From NCBI RefSeq assembly GCF_900461555.1, contig NZ_UGOX01000001.1, positions 571,501 through 635,500 on the forward strand: a DNA stretch of 64,000 nucleotides, read 5' to 3'. Source of the stretch: Legionella quinlivanii. GTDB taxonomy: Bacteria; Pseudomonadota; Gammaproteobacteria; Legionellales; Legionellaceae. The notes below the pieces were generated by a model. It had not been told where the DNA came from, made no database searches, and was given only the letters and a program-made list of their open reading frames with translations. Made by a program: the position numbers and the translations under genes. Positions 52,217 to 62,226 of this stretch are shown in pieces. Within the stretch, counting starts at the first letter, position 1, and every line of letters begins with the position of its first letter.

Positions 52217-55200
52217 GTGGCTATTATAGAGAAGGATAATTGCGGCTGTGGTTTTATTGCCAACATCAATGGCAAAGTATCCCATCGCATTGTTGAACTG
52301 TCGCTAACTGCTTTACAACGTCTGACTCATAGAGGAGTAGCGGGCGAGGATGGCTTGTCAGCTGATGGCTGCGGATTGCTTATACAGTTACCCAGGCATT
52401 TCTTTAGAAAATATGCAGAACAGCAGGGTTGGATTTTAGGCGCTCGATTTGCGGTGGGCATGTGTTTTCTAAACCCTGAGAATGCAGAAGCCCAGAAAGA
52501 GCAATTAAACAACGAATTAACTGCTATTGGCTTCTCTGTTGCAGGTTGGAGAGATCTCAGCGTTGACAGTGCGCTTTGCGGAGAGCATGCACGTAGTAAC
52601 TTTCCCCATTTTGCTCAGGTGATTGTGAATGTGGATGATAAGCAGACCCTTGAACTGACGGAAGCCAGACTGATGCTCGCCCGTCATCGTGCCACTCTAA
52701 GTTTAAGCGGGGATCCTTATTTTTATATTTGTTCTCTTTCGACCCAGGTAGTAATTTATAAGGCCCTGGTTTTGCCCAAGTACTTACCCGTATTTTATAA
52801 AGATTTAAGCGATAAGTCAGTTAAATCCGCTTTCAGCATTTTTCATCAACGGTTTTCTACCAATACCTTGCCGGCATGGCGCCTGACGCAACCGTTTAGA
52901 TTTCTGGCCCACAATGGCGAGATTAATACCATTCAGGGTAATCGGCATGCGGTTTTGGCTCGCGCACCGCTGTTGACCAATAAAGACAAGGATTGTCTGG
53001 ACGAAATAAGGCCGATTATCGACCCCATCGCCTCTGATTCAGCGAGTCTTGATAATATGCTTGAGTTTTTAGTTCGTGGAGGCATGGATCCTTTCCAGGC
53101 AATTCGTCTGCTGATTCAACCTGCTTTCAGAAAGAACAGGAACTTCGATTCAGAGCAACAGGCTTTTTTTGAATATTGCTCCTTACAAATGGAACCCTGG
53201 GACGGGCCTGCCAGTGTGGTGTTTACCGATGGGCGAGTGGTGTGCTGTGCTTTGGATAGAAATGGTTTTCGCCCTGCGCGTTATTTACAGAGCAAGGATG
53301 GCTTGCTGCTCGTCTGTTCTGAAACCGGTGTTATTGATCTGGACGAAGAAAATATCGTTGTTAAAGGCAGAATTGGCCCCGGCGAGCTTCTGGGCGTTGA
53401 TATGAAAACCCATCAGGTTATGACTACTGCGATAATCGATTCCAGGCTGAGTTCAAAATACCCCTATTTGGACTGGCTGCAACAGCACACCCATCGTCCA
53501 CCGGCTGATTTACACCATGACTTAAAAGTGTATCGGATAACGGACAAGCAAGCCGCTTTTTATCGCAAACTATACGATATCAGCAATGAGGAAGTGAATG
53601 ATGTCCTCAAGGCAATGGCGCAAACGGCCAAGGAAGCCACTGCATCAATGGGGGATGATACACCGATCGCATTACTATCCACTCAAAAACGTTCGTTGTT
53701 TGATTATTTCAGGCAGCAGTTTGCGCAAGTAACTAACCCGGCAATGGATTCATTACGGGAGTCCGTTATTATGTCGACTGAAATCACCCTCGGACGCCAG
53801 GAAAATCTGTTTGACGCAAGTCCGCTGCATGCCAAACGGATCATTTTGAGCTCCCCGGTTCTTTCCAGCGGGGAGTGGGAGTATTTACAGACTCTGACTT
53901 CTCGGGGCTTCCCTTTCGTAAAACTGCCATTATCCTATTCGACTCAGGAAAGCCTGCTTGAGGCGATTGAAAGGCTTTGCAAACAGGCATTGGAGGCAGT
54001 TAGTCAGGGGGCGGTATTATTGCTATTGTCTGATTCAGACATCGATTTACAGGCTATTCCTCTACATCCTTTGCTGGCAGTGGGAGCTATTCATGAGAGC
54101 CTGATTGAGGCAGGAAAACGCTATGACTGTGACTTGCTGGTTGCTTCAGGATGGGTGCGCGACCCCCATCATTTTGCCGCTCTGCTGGCTTATGGCGCAG
54201 CCGCTATTTATCCTTATCTGGCTTATTCTTTGATTGCTGACTTCAATATCGAAAATGGTTTGAGTAATTATGTAAAAGCCATCGAGGGCGGATTATTAAA
54301 GATCAGTGCTAAAATGGGCATTTCAACACTGGACAGTTATCGGGGAACCCAGCTTTTTGAAGTTATTGGTTTAAGCAAGTCGGTTCTCGATCGCTGTTTT
54401 AGTCAGAGCGCTTCCAAACTGGAAGTTCTGGATTTCAGTGATCTCGATAGTCTGGCTCGAGCATATTTCGATGACGCTCATAATCCCTATAGCTACCCAC
54501 GTCATGGCGGCTTACTGAAATATTTGCCAGACAATGAGTACCATGAGTTCAATCCCGATGTGGTAATGAGTCTCTTGAATGCAGCAAAACAGGGCGAGTA
54601 TCCGCTCTATCAGCGCTATTCTCAGCTGATTCAGCAACGGCCATTGACGACAATCCGGGATTTACTAGATATTCAATATGCTAAAAACAGTTTGCCTTTG
54701 GAAGACATTGAAACAGCAGACAAGATTTTCCCGCGTTTTGAAACGGCTGCGATGTCCTTAGGTGCTTTATCCCCAGAGGCTCATGAAGCGCTCGCTGTGG
54801 CGATGAATACCTTGGGAGGTCGTTCCAATTCGGGTGAAGGGGGAGAGGCTGCCTATCGCCACAACAGCATTAAGCGCTCTAAAATTAAGCAAATTGCTTC
54901 CGGCCGGTTTGGGGTCACTGCCGACTACCTTATGAATGCCGAAGTCATACAAATCAAGATCGCTCAGGGAGCTAAACCCGGAGAGGGAGGGCAGTTGCCG
55001 GGCAGTAAAGTGAATGCCCTGATTGCCCAATTACGTTACTGCGGTGAAGGCGTTACTCTGATATCACCCCCGCCGCATCATGATATTTATTCGATTGAAG
55101 ATCTGGCGCAATTGATTTTTGATCTCAAGCAGATTAACCCGCAGGCCCTGATTTCGGTAAAACTGGTTTCAGGCCCTGGAATTGGAACTATCGCAGCTGG

Positions 55201-56608
55201 AGTAGTCAAGGCTTATGCTGATGTCATTACTATTTCAGGTTACGATGGCGGCACTGGCGCAAGTCCCACTTCCTCAATTAAATATACCGGCTCGCCCTGG
55301 GAACTTGGTTTGCATGAAACTCATCAGCTGTTACTGGAAAACAAGCTGCGGCATCGAGTGATTCTGCAAGTCGACGGCGGCATGAAAACGGGCATGGATG
55401 TGGTGAAAGCTGCCCTTTTGGGTGCTGAGAGCTTTGGTTTTGGTACGGCTCCGATGGTGGCGCTTGGGTGTAAGTATTTAAGGATCTGTCATCTTAATAA
55501 TTGCGCCACCGGTATTGCCACCCAGGATGATTTTTTAAGAGAAAATCATTATCAGGGAAGTCCACAGCGGGTAATTCATTATTTCACCTGGCTTGCTGAG
55601 GAAGTCAGAGAAATCCTCGCCAGCCTTGGTTTTTCCAGTTTGCATGAAATTATTGGCCGCAGGGATTTATTACAAAAGATAACAACAGATGATCCGCTTA
55701 TTAACCGAATTGATCTCTCATTCATGCTCGATTGCAACAAAGTCGATGCCTCTTATCAGTGGCGAGAGCTTCCTAAAAGTAATAAGCCAAGAGATAAAGC
55801 AAGTCTGGCTGAGGCCATACAAGAGGCTGTAGAACCTTTGCTGGCCGCGCATCAAGATATTAAGCTGCATTTTCCTATTCATAATGGCAATCGCTCAATC
55901 GGTGCCAGGCTTGCGGGAACTATTGCCAGGCAGTATGGATTTAAATCATTGAAGGAAAATTCAGTTCAATTATCCTTTACCGGTACCGCGGGGCAGAGTT
56001 TTGGCGCCTGGACTTGTCAGGGTATGTCACTTTATCTGACCGGAGATGCCAATGATTATGTGGGAAAAGGCATTAGCGGTGGAAAAATTGTCATCAGACT
56101 GCCAAGTGAGGCGCAGTATGCCTCAAATAAAACAAGCATCGCTGGAAATACCTGTCTTTATGGTGCGACTGGCGGGATTTGTTATATAGCGGGCCAGGTA
56201 GGCGAGCGTTTTGCGGTGCGTAATTCAGGCGCTGTTGCCGTCATTGAGGGAGCCGGCGCTCATTGCTGTGAATATATGACCGCAGGTGTTGTGATGGTGC
56301 TGGGGGATACGGGCATTAATTTTGGCGCTGGGATGACTGGCGGTTTTGCCATTGTCCTGGATTTGACAAATTGCTTTATCGAGCAGTGTAATGAAGAGTT
56401 TGTCGAAGGATACCGATTAACTGAGCTCGATACAAAGGAATATACTGATTATCTTGAACAACTACTGGACCATCATATTAACGAAACAGGCAGTCGTTGG
56501 GGGCAACAGATTAAGGACTCCTTCAGTGAGTATCTACCTCTGTTTTGGCTGGTAAAACCGAAAGCGATAGGTTGGAATACCTTGCGTGTGGCCTATGAAA
56601 GAAAGTAA
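52217..56608 (+). CDS. gltB: Glutamate synthase (NADPH) large subunit
   Basis: Transfers the amide of glutamine to 2-oxoglutarate. The 1463-residue protein has the N-terminal glutamine amidotransferase domain with the nucleophile Cys9 in DNCGCGFIA after a short propeptide, THRGVAGEDG, and FSTNTLPAWRLTQPFR. The central and FMN synthase domains contain LGALSPEAHEAL and GGRSNSGEGGE, PGEGGQLPG, GYDGGTGASP and the 3Fe-4S Cys cluster CKYLRICHLNNCATGIATQ. A beta-helix domain ends it (GNTCLYGATGG). GTG 52217 starts it. gltD overlaps its 3' end. Confidence 0.97.
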   Translation: MAIIEKDNCGCGFIANINGKVSHRIVELSLTALQRLTHRGVAGEDGLSADGCGLLIQLPRHFFRKYAEQQGWILGARFAVGMCFLNPENAEAQKEQLNNELTAIGFSVAGWRDLSVDSALCGEHARSNFPHFAQVIVNVDDKQTLELTEARLMLARHRATLSLSGDPYFYICSLSTQVVIYKALVLPKYLPVFYKDLSDKSVKSAFSIFHQRFSTNTLPAWRLTQPFRFLAHNGEINTIQGNRHAVLARAPLLTNKDKDCLDEIRPIIDPIASDSASLDNMLEFLVRGGMDPFQAIRLLIQPAFRKNRNFDSEQQAFFEYCSLQMEPWDGPASVVFTDGRVVCCALDRNGFRPARYLQSKDGLLLVCSETGVIDLDEENIVVKGRIGPGELLGVDMKTHQVMTTAIIDSRLSSKYPYLDWLQQHTHRPPADLHHDLKVYRITDKQAAFYRKLYDISNEEVNDVLKAMAQTAKEATASMGDDTPIALLSTQKRSLFDYFRQQFAQVTNPAMDSLRESVIMSTEITLGRQENLFDASPLHAKRIILSSPVLSSGEWEYLQTLTSRGFPFVKLPLSYSTQESLLEAIERLCKQALEAVSQGAVLLLLSDSDIDLQAIPLHPLLAVGAIHESLIEAGKRYDCDLLVASGWVRDPHHFAALLAYGAAAIYPYLAYSLIADFNIENGLSNYVKAIEGGLLKISAKMGISTLDSYRGTQLFEVIGLSKSVLDRCFSQSASKLEVLDFSDLDSLARAYFDDAHNPYSYPRHGGLLKYLPDNEYHEFNPDVVMSLLNAAKQGEYPLYQRYSQLIQQRPLTTIRDLLDIQYAKNSLPLEDIETADKIFPRFETAAMSLGALSPEAHEALAVAMNTLGGRSNSGEGGEAAYRHNSIKRSKIKQIASGRFGVTADYLMNAEVIQIKIAQGAKPGEGGQLPGSKVNALIAQLRYCGEGVTLISPPPHHDIYSIEDLAQLIFDLKQINPQALISVKLVSGPGIGTIAAGVVKAYADVITISGYDGGTGASPTSSIKYTGSPWELGLHETHQLLLENKLRHRVILQVDGGMKTGMDVVKAALLGAESFGFGTAPMVALGCKYLRICHLNNCATGIATQDDFLRENHYQGSPQRVIHYFTWLAEEVREILASLGFSSLHEIIGRRDLLQKITTDDPLINRIDLSFMLDCNKVDASYQWRELPKSNKPRDKASLAEAIQEAVEPLLAAHQDIKLHFPIHNGNRSIGARLAGTIARQYGFKSLKENSVQLSFTGTAGQSFGAWTCQGMSLYLTGDANDYVGKGISGGKIVIRLPSEAQYASNKTSIAGNTCLYGATGGICYIAGQVGERFAVRNSGAVAVIEGAGAHCCEYMTAGVVMVLGDTGINFGAGMTGGFAIVLDLTNCFIEQCNEEFVEGYRLTELDTKEYTDYLEQLLDHHINETGSRWGQQIKDSFSEYLPLFWLVKPKAIGWNTLRVAYERK

Positions 56609-58007
56609 ACCTATAGAATTCAAATTTGTGACGGATAAGAGACAGGAGCCTGACAAGCTAAGTCCTGAAGAACGAATTCGTCATTCGGCATCCGTTTATC
56701 TGTCTTACAGTCTCGAGCAGGCACAAAATCAGGCAGGGCGTTGTCTGGATTGCGGGAACCCTTATTGCGCCTGGCAATGTCCTGTTCATAACCATATTCC
56801 AGGATGGCTGCGCCTTGTAGCGGAAGGAAAGCTGGAAGAAGCGGCGAATCTGGCGCATCAAACCAATCCTTTTCCGGAGGTCTGCGGCCGCATTTGCCCG
56901 CAGGAGCGTCTGTGCGAAGGGGCCTGTACTCTAAATGATGGTTTAGGGGCGGTCACTATTGGGGCAATAGAGCAGTTTATCGCCGATAAGGCGCTCGAAA
57001 ATGGATGGCGTCCGGATATGAGCGCAGTTAAACCCAATGGCCGACGGGTCGCCGTTATCGGAGCAGGGCCAGCCGGCTTGGCTTGTGCATCTGTTTTAGC
57101 TAAAAATGGAACAGAGGTTTCAGTTTTTGATAAATATCCTGAAATTGGCGGTTTGCTGACTTTTGGTATTCCCGAATTTAAACTGGAGAAAAAAATTATC
57201 AAACAGCGCCGCCAGATTTTAGAAGAGATGGGCGTACGCTTTCATTTGAATACAGAAGTAGGACGTGATTTAAGCCCACAGCAATTATTACTTGAGTATG
57301 ATGTTTTGTTTTTAGGATTAGGCGCTGATAAAGGAAAAAAAGCAGGAATTGAAGGGGAAGCCCTACAGAATGTCTATCAGGCTTTGGACTTTCTGGTTCA
57401 TAATATCTACAGTTTTCTGGGCCTGCCTGGTTGTGAACCATTAGATTTGCGTAATAAAAAAGTAGTCATTCTCGGAGGAGGAGATACTGCGATGGATTGT
57501 AATCGCAGTGCCTTGCGGCTAGAGGCTTCTTCAGTGGATTGTGTCTATCGTCAGGGGATGCTGGATATGCCCGGCGCAAGAAAAGAAATTAAAAATGCTA
57601 TAGAGGAAGGGATACATTTTGTCTGCCATAAGCAGGCTGTTGAGCTGATTGGTGATAAAAAAGTGGAAGCGGTTAAGCTGGTGAATACTGTGAAAAACGC
57701 CAGCGGCAGGCTTGAATATCAGGAAGGGAGTGAACATGTTTTGCCAGCCGATACGGTAATTATTGCTTATGGATTTGATGCCAATCCCCCTGAATGGCTA
57801 GAGCATTTAAGAGTTGATTTAACTGATAAAGGCCTGGTTGAAACCTCAGAAAAGGCAAACTTTCCCTTCCAGACGTCCAATCCGCGAATCTTTTGCGGCG
57901 GCGATATGGTGTTAGGGGCTGACTTAGTGGTCAGAGCCATTGCTCAGGGGGTTTCGGCGGCTGAGAGCATGCTGCGATATATGCAGATTGAGTCTCGCTC
58001 CCTTTAA
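56595..58007 (+). CDS. gltD: Glutamate synthase small subunit
   Basis: NADPH-oxidising flavoprotein that feeds electrons to GltB. The 470-residue protein has an N-terminal ferredoxin-like Cys-rich domain (AGRCLDCGNPYC, CPVHNHIPGW, VCGRICPQERLCEGAC) and two Rossmann domains, one for FAD (VAVIGAGPAGLACASVLAKNG) and one for NADPH (KVVILGGGDTAMDCNRSALR). The C-terminal FCGGDMVLGADLVVRAIAQG is typical. ATG 56595 lies inside gltB, overlapping by 14 bases, so the two are coupled. Confidence 0.97.
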   Translation: MKESKPIEFKFVTDKRQEPDKLSPEERIRHSASVYLSYSLEQAQNQAGRCLDCGNPYCAWQCPVHNHIPGWLRLVAEGKLEEAANLAHQTNPFPEVCGRICPQERLCEGACTLNDGLGAVTIGAIEQFIADKALENGWRPDMSAVKPNGRRVAVIGAGPAGLACASVLAKNGTEVSVFDKYPEIGGLLTFGIPEFKLEKKIIKQRRQILEEMGVRFHLNTEVGRDLSPQQLLLEYDVLFLGLGADKGKKAGIEGEALQNVYQALDFLVHNIYSFLGLPGCEPLDLRNKKVVILGGGDTAMDCNRSALRLEASSVDCVYRQGMLDMPGARKEIKNAIEEGIHFVCHKQAVELIGDKKVEAVKLVNTVKNASGRLEYQEGSEHVLPADTVIIAYGFDANPPEWLEHLRVDLTDKGLVETSEKANFPFQTSNPRIFCGGDMVLGADLVVRAIAQGVSAAESMLRYMQIESRSL

Positions 58008-58073
58008 TGATATCCCAGCAAGCCCGGTATAAGCGGCTATAATTCTTAAATAGAAACAAGCTTTGGAAAACAA

Positions 58074-60065
58074 ATGGGCAAGAAAGCAGTGATTTTGTGC
58101 TTTGATAAATCTGAAGAACGAGAAGTTCAGGCATTTATGCGGCGAATTCAAAACAGGGAAGAAGAAAAGGGTAATGAGGACATTGAAGTACATATCATTT
58201 ATCCAGTCGATATCAATGAAGGTCAATACATGACCTGGGAAAGTGCTGAACCTGATGATGCTGATAAGGAAATTCTTGAAAGCATGACCCCCGATGATCG
58301 TCTCTATATCTGGGGACATGGAGCCCCAAGTAACCCGTATATCCCCGGCGCTTTTTATACTGAAATTGGCGACTACCTTGATAAAACACTTAATAAAGAA
58401 GTGTTTGGACCTGATAAAGGTACACTCAAAATCAACGTGGAAATTTGCAATGGAGGCCGCGGCGGAGTACAGGGAGAGAATAGTTTTGCAGCCAGACTCC
58501 ATTCGTATTTGGGGAAACTGGGCATTTATTCCGAGGTAGCAGGAAGACTTAGAAATGTGTCAGTTGATATTCCCAATTTACCTCACGAAGGATTAAAAAC
58601 CATTCCCCGTCACTATGACGGCTTGTCGAATCTGATTGCTCTGCCGGATAGCTATTATGAGCATCAGGCGGAACGTTCCAAAGTAACTTATGCCTGGGGA
58701 GGTATTGATGGCAAGGCTCAGCTTCGCGTCGATGGTTATCGCAGGAGCCTGGCCAGAGATTATCTTGAGTTAAAGGACGCGCTGATGAAAGAAGTGTCCG
58801 ACTCTCGAATGCTTGATCCCAGGAAGATCCATAAGTTACTTCTGGGTATTGAATTCAGAATTGGCAATCCGCAAATAGAAATGAAACCTGGTGAAATCCA
58901 TAAAGCCGCTCAGGAATTATATGAATATTGTAAAAAGGCAGGTTTAAAAGAGGAAACGCTGGAAAAAATAGGCTTTGAGCGGTTCATAGCCTCCATCTCT
59001 CGTAAAGCAAGTTCTAACGGATTTCTTGAGGCGCCTACTGGCGTTCGCTCAGATGATAAAAAACTGCCTGTAGAGGTGAAAGCTTTACGTGATATTCTGT
59101 TTGAAAATCCGGAAATGAAAAAGCTGAACAATCTGGTAGAACGTTTAAAAGAAAAAGCAGATACTAACCCCAATATTGCCCGTCTTGTTGAAAAACTGGG
59201 TTGTGAAGAGAGTTTTGCAGAAAGTAACCTCTACGCCAGCTTTTTTATGATGTATCGAAAATCCATCATCCATTTGGATACTGGAACAGTAGAATTTCCG
59301 ATCACCATCAAAAATATTATTGATCCGCTTAACCATTTACTGGAAAAAGTTTATTTAAATGAGCAGGCTTCACCAGCAGAAAAACAAAAATCCTTCGCCT
59401 TGTATATGCAGTCGTTGGGGGATTATACCACCGGTTCGACATGGGGCAACTTTAAAGCAAAGGTTCGCGGTGCCTTGTTCGGATTTAAGCTGGCCCATAA
59501 TGAAAGGCATGAGGCGAGTCTTCTGGAGTATATTCCGAACCTGTTTCGATCGGCCTACACCCTCTCCAATACAGAATTAGAATTTTTTGAAGGGTTTAAG
59601 CAGGACTTGGCAGAGATGAATGAGTTGATTAAATCAGATATTATGCCAGACAATCAAAAACAAAATGTTTCAAAATATAGCATGAAATCGATGTTAAATA
59701 TCGCTAAAATTCCTCCCCATGAACGGGAGGAAAATATTTACGCCGTGTTTTCCATTCTCGATGATCCTATGATGGATAATCAGGATGGCGCTACTCCATT
59801 AATTATTGAGGACATCAAAAGCATCGTCGGCAATCTGGATCATAATGATGAGAAGGCGATCGCGCAGGCCTTCGTTGACATCAAAAAGCTGCTGAATAAC
59901 TATGACGAATCCTCATTGAACGAGAAGGCGAAGAGTGTTCTGGAGGTCTTTGAAAATAGCAATTTGTCGTCGTTCGAGGAGCTGCGTAATGCGCTTTCTG
60001 ATGTTGAACGGTTCAAAGAGATTATGGACGACGCTTCATTGCAGACAAGGGTTCAGAATAACTAA
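58074..60065 (+). CDS. Clan CD cysteine-protease-like effector candidate
   Basis: A 663-residue protein without signal peptide. The first 170 residues look like a caspase-fold domain: an N-terminal KKAVILCFDKSEERE strand, His82 in LYIWGHGAPS, then Cys125 at the end of strand KINVEICNGGRGG, and SFAARLHSYLGKLGIYSEVAG. The His-Gly then Cys order, 43 residues apart, is that of clan CD peptidases (caspases, C11, C80). The remaining 490 residues are helical with no known domain. It follows gltD on the same strand but looks unrelated. A TATAAT at 58038-58043 may be its -10. Protease activity is inferred. Confidence 0.65.
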   Translation: MGKKAVILCFDKSEEREVQAFMRRIQNREEEKGNEDIEVHIIYPVDINEGQYMTWESAEPDDADKEILESMTPDDRLYIWGHGAPSNPYIPGAFYTEIGDYLDKTLNKEVFGPDKGTLKINVEICNGGRGGVQGENSFAARLHSYLGKLGIYSEVAGRLRNVSVDIPNLPHEGLKTIPRHYDGLSNLIALPDSYYEHQAERSKVTYAWGGIDGKAQLRVDGYRRSLARDYLELKDALMKEVSDSRMLDPRKIHKLLLGIEFRIGNPQIEMKPGEIHKAAQELYEYCKKAGLKEETLEKIGFERFIASISRKASSNGFLEAPTGVRSDDKKLPVEVKALRDILFENPEMKKLNNLVERLKEKADTNPNIARLVEKLGCEESFAESNLYASFFMMYRKSIIHLDTGTVEFPITIKNIIDPLNHLLEKVYLNEQASPAEKQKSFALYMQSLGDYTTGSTWGNFKAKVRGALFGFKLAHNERHEASLLEYIPNLFRSAYTLSNTELEFFEGFKQDLAEMNELIKSDIMPDNQKQNVSKYSMKSMLNIAKIPPHEREENIYAVFSILDDPMMDNQDGATPLIIEDIKSIVGNLDHNDEKAIAQAFVDIKKLLNNYDESSLNEKAKSVLEVFENSNLSSFEELRNALSDVERFKEIMDDASLQTRVQNN

Positions 60066-60078
60066 TATGAAGAATACG

Positions 60079-60104
60079 CAGGTGGGGCGCTTTCGCCCGA
60101 CCTA
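60079..60104 (-). repeat. REP hairpin, copy 1
   Basis: Read on the minus strand: GTAGGTCGGGCG, AAAG loop, CGCCCCACCT. It has the GTAG lead followed by a hairpin, as in the REP family bound by RAYT proteins. It overlaps the epimerase stop codon. Confidence 0.75.
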
Positions 60105-61067
60105 CGCTTGCTTCTGTCTTGCAATCAAATCCCCGACAGTATCGGTTAGAGTCCACTGATGCTTGAAGTTCGTCAAATGGTATAGTTTCGACAGATCAGG
60201 ACAGCGTTGTGTAATATCTATAAAATGCTCGCCATAGGCTTGCTCATAGGATAAGTACTGAATTACAGAATGGCTATTTGCCTGACTTCTGACGAGTTGA
60301 GCCAGATCATTAATTGAAATCTCTGATGAATTTCCAATGTTGATACTTTGTCCCAAAGCTTTTGGCTCGTGGATTAGCATATCCATGGCTTTAATCACGT
60401 CTCGCACATCGCAAAAAGAACGGGTCTGAGTTCCATCGCCAAAAATAGTAATAGGCTCATTGCTACAGGCTTGTTTTATAAATCTTGGCACCACCATTCC
60501 ATATAAATCAGTTTGCCGAGGCCCAATCGTATTGAAGATTCGTGCAAGGATGATATTTAATTGATAGCGGTGAATGTAGGCATAAGCGAGTGCTTCATCC
60601 GCTAATTTACTAATCGGATAAGTTGAAGTCGAACAAGATAAACGATGAATATTCAGATTATCATTTTCGTTAGATAAGGATTGATTATCACCATAAACTG
60701 AAGATGAAGAGGCAATTAACACAATCGCATCAGATTTTATTTCACTCATGTTCTTTAAAAGACGCTGGCACCCCATGAGGTTGTTGATTAGTGTACTGAT
60801 GGGATCATTTACAACATTAAACATGCCGACAGTGGCCGCAAAGTGAAAAATTACATCGGCCCATTTTAAAGTTTCTTTCAAATCTGGCCATTCAAGAATA
60901 TCCGCTTCTATAAAAGTAAATGAAGCGTTTTTTTTGAGGGTTTCGATATTTTCAAGACGCCCCGATGAAAGATTGTCAACGGTAATTACTTTATGACGTT
61001 TTTCCAGGTAATATTCACATAAATGTGATCCGATAAAGCCGCATCCTCCGGTGATAAATATATTCAT
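60102..61067 (-). CDS. NAD-dependent nucleotide-sugar epimerase/dehydratase
   Basis: A 321-residue extended SDR protein acting on an NDP-sugar. The N-terminal GGCGFIGSHLCEYYL binds NAD, VITVDNLSSGR follows, then IASSSSVYGDN with the catalytic Ser, YPISKLADEALAYAY with Tyr-x3-Lys, and ARIFNTIGPRQ. GDGTQTRSFCDVRDVIKAM is the usual substrate-side motif. It could be a GalE-like epimerase or a UDP-glucuronate decarboxylase; sequence alone does not decide. It is flanked by effector and repeat genes, not by a polysaccharide cluster. Confidence 0.88.
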   Translation of the reverse strand: MNIFITGGCGFIGSHLCEYYLEKRHKVITVDNLSSGRLENIETLKKNASFTFIEADILEWPDLKETLKWADVIFHFAATVGMFNVVNDPISTLINNLMGCQRLLKNMSEIKSDAIVLIASSSSVYGDNQSLSNENDNLNIHRLSCSTSTYPISKLADEALAYAYIHRYQLNIILARIFNTIGPRQTDLYGMVVPRFIKQACSNEPITIFGDGTQTRSFCDVRDVIKAMDMLIHEPKALGQSINIGNSSEISINDLAQLVRSQANSHSVIQYLSYEQAYGEHFIDITQRCPDLSKLYHLTNFKHQWTLTDTVGDLIARQKQA

Positions 61068-61160
61068 TTTATTTTATATTTAATAATGTGGTTGAAATAA
61101 CTATAGACCATAGTTACTGTATACTTAATAGTACCAGTACCTGTTTTTATAGAGACCTCT

Positions 61161-61334
61161 ATGGCAATAGTAATTAATCTTAATAAAAAAAGAAAAGCCA
61201 AAATCAATTCTGAAAAAGACAAGAAGGCGTCTGAAAATCGGATTAAATTTGGAAGAAGCAATAAAGAAAAAGAGTTAGAGAAAAAAAATAAAGAGCGTGA
61301 TGACCGGTATTTGGACGGTCATAAAATAGATTAA
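61161..61334 (+). CDS. DUF4169 small basic protein
   Basis: A 57-residue, highly charged protein. It begins MAIVINLNKKRKAKINSEKD, then ASENRIKFGRSNKEKE and RDDRYLDGHKID, the DUF4169 pattern seen mostly in alpha- and gamma-proteobacteria. It is predicted to be helical and soluble, with unknown function. It lies divergent from the epimerase, with the opposite strand open only as a shadow. Confidence 0.8.
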   Translation: MAIVINLNKKRKAKINSEKDKKASENRIKFGRSNKEKELEKKNKERDDRYLDGHKID

Positions 61335-61337
61335 AAC

Positions 61338-61361
61338 GTAGGTCGGGCGCTTTCGCCCGAC
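61338..61361 (+). repeat. REP hairpin, copy 2
   Basis: GTAG followed by the perfect stem GTCGGGCG / CGCCCGAC around CTTT, ending 3 bases before the RAYT stop codon. Same consensus as copy 1 at 60079-60104. Confidence 0.85.
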
Positions 61362-61364
61362 ATT

Positions 61365-61895
61365 TCATTTTTCACCATAATCAAGCGAATAAGATGGTTT
61401 CGCAACTGTCCAATGAGAAGGAAGAATACCATTTTTAACAAATCGATGAATGCTTGAATAAGGCCAATCGACTGGTTGAGCCACATGCCCATGTTTAACC
61501 GGATTATAATGAATATAATTGACATAATGTTCAATGTCTAAGTCATCACGAATAAGATGCTCCCAAAACCGTTTCTGCCAAATACCCCGTTCGCGCCTGT
61601 TTTTTTGTATGGGAGAAATGAGTTCGTTTATCGGTAGCTGCCTTGAGAAGATGCCTTTTATCAGATTCCAGCGCAAAGAAAAATTTCCATCATTTTCTGG
61701 AAGAGTCATTATTATGTGAAGATGGTCAGGCAAGATGACAATGGCATCAATTACAAATGGGTAATAATGTTTTGAACGGCGAAAGGCCGTACGAAGTACA
61801 TCAATGTGTTCGATGAGTAATTTACTGCTTCGATTTTGCAGATTTACAGTAAAGAAATAAGTGGCACCGGGAATGATCACTCGTCGATAGCGCAT
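61365..61895 (-). CDS. REP-associated tyrosine transposase (RAYT, Y1/HUH family)
   Basis: A 176-residue single-stranded-DNA transposase-like protein. The HUH motif appears as VILPDHLHIIMTLP near residue 57, and the catalytic Tyr is expected in HYVNYIHYNPVKHG. FRRSKHYYPFVIDAI and GIWQKRFWEHLIRDD also fit RAYT proteins. REP hairpins with the GTAG lead lie just after it and on both sides, as is known for RAYT-REP systems. It is probably a domesticated, single-copy gene that spreads or processes the REPs rather than an IS. Confidence 0.92.
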   Translation of the reverse strand: MRYRRVIIPGATYFFTVNLQNRSSKLLIEHIDVLRTAFRRSKHYYPFVIDAIVILPDHLHIIMTLPENDGNFSLRWNLIKGIFSRQLPINELISPIQKNRRERGIWQKRFWEHLIRDDLDIEHYVNYIHYNPVKHGHVAQPVDWPYSSIHRFVKNGILPSHWTVAKPSYSLDYGEK

Positions 61896-61917
61896 GTTGG
61901 ATTGCTTATATATTCCG

Positions 61918-62112
61918 TTATGTAAGTGCTTTATAAAGTACTGCGTCAGTCACTATGAGTTCATCCATATCGATGAATAAATTGGTAAGAACTTTGCCAT
62001 ATCCTGCTTCATAAGCAGCGATGACACAATCCGCGGTCAACTCTTCTCCCTTCAGGATAAGACTTATTGCAAGTTCCAGGTTATTTTCTTTCAGTGCTTC
62101 TACCAATGGCAT
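61918..62112 (-). CDS. Small hypothetical protein, ankyrin-like
   Basis: A 64-residue protein, MPLVEALKENNLELAISLIL then KGEELTADCVIAAYEAGYGKVL. The helix-turn-helix pattern with a hydrophobic LELAISLILKG segment resembles an ankyrin repeat pair. No function can be given. It could be a remnant of a longer ankyrin gene. It is just upstream of the RAYT gene on the same strand. Confidence 0.5.
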   Translation of the reverse strand: MPLVEALKENNLELAISLILKGEELTADCVIAAYEAGYGKVLTNLFIDMDELIVTDAVLYKALT

Positions 62113-62226
62113 ATTTACAAACCTGTTTTAAAAATAGACATTATACAGGATAAGATGTCTTTTTGTAAATATTTTAATCATCAAGAGCTCTCCGAAATTC
62201 ATTCATGGGCATAATCATGCTCAAGA

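Noticed and set aside
61064-61261. Minus-strand hydrophobic frame
   Set aside because: It is the antisense of the DUF4169 gene and has no start signal.
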